A stretch of 14,392 nucleotides of DNA from contig JAILRX010000251.1 of assembly GCA_024697985.1 (NCBI GenBank), forward strand, positions 1-14,392, in the 5' to 3' direction. Shown here piece after piece: positions 12,498 through 14,392 of the stretch (positions are counted from its first letter, which is position 1; each line of letters begins with the position of its first letter). Position numbers and translations under genes: made by a program. The notes beneath the pieces were generated by a model that was not told the DNA's origin, ran no database searches, and saw nothing but the letters and a program-made list of their open reading frames with translations. The stretch is from Treponemataceae bacterium. GTDB lineage: Bacteria > Spirochaetota > Spirochaetia > Treponematales > Treponemataceae.

Positions 12498-14392
12498 TAC
12501 TTTCATCGTTCTTTTCTGCCTTTCGATTTGTGCTTTTTTTATCTGGTTGTTTGTTAAAGATCTGAATAAATCCTCAGTCCGAACGGACAAAGATTCGATT
12601 GCGACCATTTCGTTTAAATACCGAATTGCACAGCGAAAATATGCCGACCGAACAGTCTGGGAACGACTTTCTGACGATGCTCCTCTTTACGACGGCGACA
12701 CGATCCGAACGGCTGATATGTCGCAGGCAAAAATCAATTTTGGAAACAACGTTGTCCTCGATGTTGATGAAAATACCATGTTCAGGATTTCCATTTCGTC
12801 TGACGGACAACTTCAGGTTTCAATCGACGGCGGAAACATCGAGTTTGATACGACCTCTTCTGATGAAAGCATTTCGGTACAGACATCGGACGGTTCTTCT
12901 GTAAATTTGGAAAGCGGAAGCCGCCTTGTTGCTAAAAGTGATGAGTCATCCACATTGCAGATGCTTTCCGGAAACGCTTCCGTTACGACCGAATCCGGCC
13001 AGGTTACGAAGGTTGAAGGCGGCGAAAGCGTAAAGGTTGAGAAGGGCAAGGACATAAAGAAGGAAGCTGTCACGGTAACTTCGATTCCGACAAATCATAA
13101 AATCCTGATTTTTGAAAACCAGCAGTTTTCGAACATAAAGCTTGAATGGAACGTTTCCAAATCAGCAAATCTCAGCGATATGAAAGTCCAGACTTCCTCA
13201 CAGAAGGATTTTTCTGAACTTTCAGAAGAAATTTACGTGCAGAACGTTAGGTCCTGCAACCTCAGAGTTTTTCCAGGTGCAACTTACTGGCGAATTGTTG
13301 CCTCATCTTCGGATGAGCCGGAAAGCCAGGTTTTGACGAACGGCAAAATCAGCGCAGAACTGGTTTCTTCGGTAGTTCCTGTCTTGCCTCAGGTTTCACA
13401 GAACTTTTCGTTCAGGAAAAACGTGCCTAACGTAGTTTTCTCTTGGCGTGGAAATGAATTTGCTTCCCACTACAAGCTTGAAGTTTCAAAAAATCCCGAT
13501 TATTCAGACTTAGTGATAGAAGAAAAGGTTCCTTCGAACAGATACACCTGCGCAATTGATGAAGGCAAATATTACTGGCGTGTCGTTCCGTATTACACGT
13601 TGAATTTTTCCGGCTATTACGAGCCGACCGAAAGCCGCTCCTTTGTCGTCACCAGACGCACCGATTACGAAAAGCCTTCGCTTTTGTTCCCGTCTGAAAA
13701 CGCGACCTTCTATTACGAAAACGAAACTTTTGACGTTCAGTTTGCCTGGAGGTCGGAAGTAAACGAGGGCAATTACAAGATTTATATTTCTGATGATGAA
13801 AAATTTGGAAACATCATCAGTGAATTTGACACATCGAATAAAAATTATTCAGCTCATTTGAACACATCAGACTTCAAGAAGGGAAAATATTTCTGGAAAA
13901 TCGAACAGACCTTCAAGGACGAAGAAGAAAAAAGCGGAACCAAAACTCTGGTTTCAGCTGCGCGCACCTTTGACGTAGAAAAATTCATTCCGGAACTGTC
14001 GCATCTTCTGTATCCGACGGAAGGCTTTGCCATGGAAGAAGGCTCTGTCAAAGGCATGACCTTCCTGTGGAAGGATGTTTACGGGGCTGGCGAAAACGGC
14101 TCTTACGACGTAATCCAGTTTTCAACATCCGATTCTTTTACGCCTCTCGTTCTCGAAAAGAAAATCGCGGCAACTGAAATCAACGGCTTAAGCCTTAAAA
14201 ACGGCGTCTATTACTGGCGTGTAAAAGACAGTATGGGCAACTTTACGGAAAGCCGAAGTTTTACAGTTCTCAAGCCGCTTGAAAAAGTACAGTTTGTCTA
14301 TCCTCGCGAGCGCGAAAAAGTTGTCCTGAAAAACGGTTCTTTGCTCGAAACCAGATGGAACAAGGTTGATGGCTGTGATTACTACAAGGTCA
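12460..14392 (+). CDS. FecR-domain protein with fibronectin-like repeats (partial, 3' end beyond window)
   Basis: An open frame of 644 codons with no stop before the window ends. Residues 1-8 are basic, 9-32 form a single hydrophobic anchor (LALTNTFIVLFCLSICAFFI), and the rest should be periplasmic. Residues about 62-200 are a FecR domain: WERLSDDAPLYDGDTIRTAD, then a glycine/aspartate-rich beta region with repeated short strands. From about 220 onward come fibronectin type III-like units with recurring tryptophans: an early strand W at 230, 329, 430, 537 and 633, and a late YYWRV-type motif at W277, W373, W479 and W586, giving a period of about 96-107 residues. Several units open with a hydrophobic-Pro motif (LLFPSEN, LLYPTEG, FVYPRER). 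In iron-uptake systems FecR relays a periplasmic signal across the membrane. Here no sigma factor is adjacent; the coupled gene is the adenylyl cyclase, which suggests a shared envelope-sensing role. Confidence 0.9.
   Translation, partial: MSPKIKFRLALTNTFIVLFCLSICAFFIWLFVKDLNKSSVRTDKDSIATISFKYRIAQRKYADRTVWERLSDDAPLYDGDTIRTADMSQAKINFGNNVVLDVDENTMFRISISSDGQLQVSIDGGNIEFDTTSSDESISVQTSDGSSVNLESGSRLVAKSDESSTLQMLSGNASVTTESGQVTKVEGGESVKVEKGKDIKKEAVTVTSIPTNHKILIFENQQFSNIKLEWNVSKSANLSDMKVQTSSQKDFSELSEEIYVQNVRSCNLRVFPGATYWRIVASSSDEPESQVLTNGKISAELVSSVVPVLPQVSQNFSFRKNVPNVVFSWRGNEFASHYKLEVSKNPDYSDLVIEEKVPSNRYTCAIDEGKYYWRVVPYYTLNFSGYYEPTESRSFVVTRRTDYEKPSLLFPSENATFYYENETFDVQFAWRSEVNEGNYKIYISDDEKFGNIISEFDTSNKNYSAHLNTSDFKKGKYFWKIEQTFKDEEEKSGTKTLVSAARTFDVEKFIPELSHLLYPTEGFAMEEGSVKGMTFLWKDVYGAGENGSYDVIQFSTSDSFTPLVLEKKIAATEINGLSLKNGVYYWRVKDSMGNFTESRSFTVLKPLEKVQFVYPREREKVVLKNGSLLETRWNKVDGCDYYKV

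Noticed and set aside
12460..14392. FecR-gene frame as a truncated pseudogene
   Set aside because: There is no stop or frameshift up to the last base and the repeats stay in phase; the gene is cut only by the window edge.
1..14392. CRISPR array, insertion sequence, phage or tRNA/rRNA genes
   Set aside because: The only direct repeats noticed are the four adjoining 17-bp units at 1721-1788, without spacers. No transposase, integrase, structural phage gene or tRNA-like cloverleaf was seen.

Overview
The window looks like a chromosomal segment of a Treponema-type spirochaete, probably one of the moderately AT-rich host-associated species. The basis is two membrane-embedded, HAMP-less chemoreceptors, a class III cyclase with a Cache-like sensor next to a FecR/fibronectin-like protein, and a DUF5312-like protein of a kind I associate with treponemes. 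This is a recollection of families; no database search was run. There is no sign of phage, insertion sequence, CRISPR, tRNA or rRNA. Coding density is high and no gene-free stretch exceeds about 130 bp.

Layout. (1) 1-3545: two paralogous methyl-accepting chemotaxis proteins face each other tail to tail, at 115-1731 (+) and 1779-3419 (-). A close match to a sigma-28 flagellar/chemotaxis promoter precedes the first, and a four-copy 17-bp tandem repeat lies across both stop codons. (2) 3546-7951, minus strand: an apparent operon of an unknown 576-residue protein (DUF5312-like), a PgeF/YfiH-family protein and arginyl-tRNA synthetase, with gaps of 11 and 45 bp. (3) 7952-9253, plus strand: a CYTH-domain protein (class IV cyclase or triphosphatase) overlapping a small exported, probably outer-membrane barrel protein by 14 bp. 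The divergent promoters at 7959-8022 sit so close to their start codons that both mRNAs should be leaderless or nearly so. (4) 9211-9963, minus strand: a PlsC-type acyltransferase whose 3' end overlaps the exported protein gene by 43 bp. (5) 10056-14392, plus strand: a membrane-bound class III adenylyl cyclase followed, with a 38-bp overlap and a strong internal ribosome binding site, by a FecR-domain protein with fibronectin-like repeats that runs off the window.

How the genes may work together. The chemoreceptors belong to motility signalling. The cyclase and FecR/Fn3 protein look like one coupled envelope-sensing and cAMP unit: a periplasmic FecR protein made together with a cyclase whose own sensor domain is periplasmic. 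This pair is the best candidate for an under-described system. The CYTH protein adds a second, unrelated family that can make cAMP in some bacteria, but its activity cannot be read from sequence. The argS operon is housekeeping.
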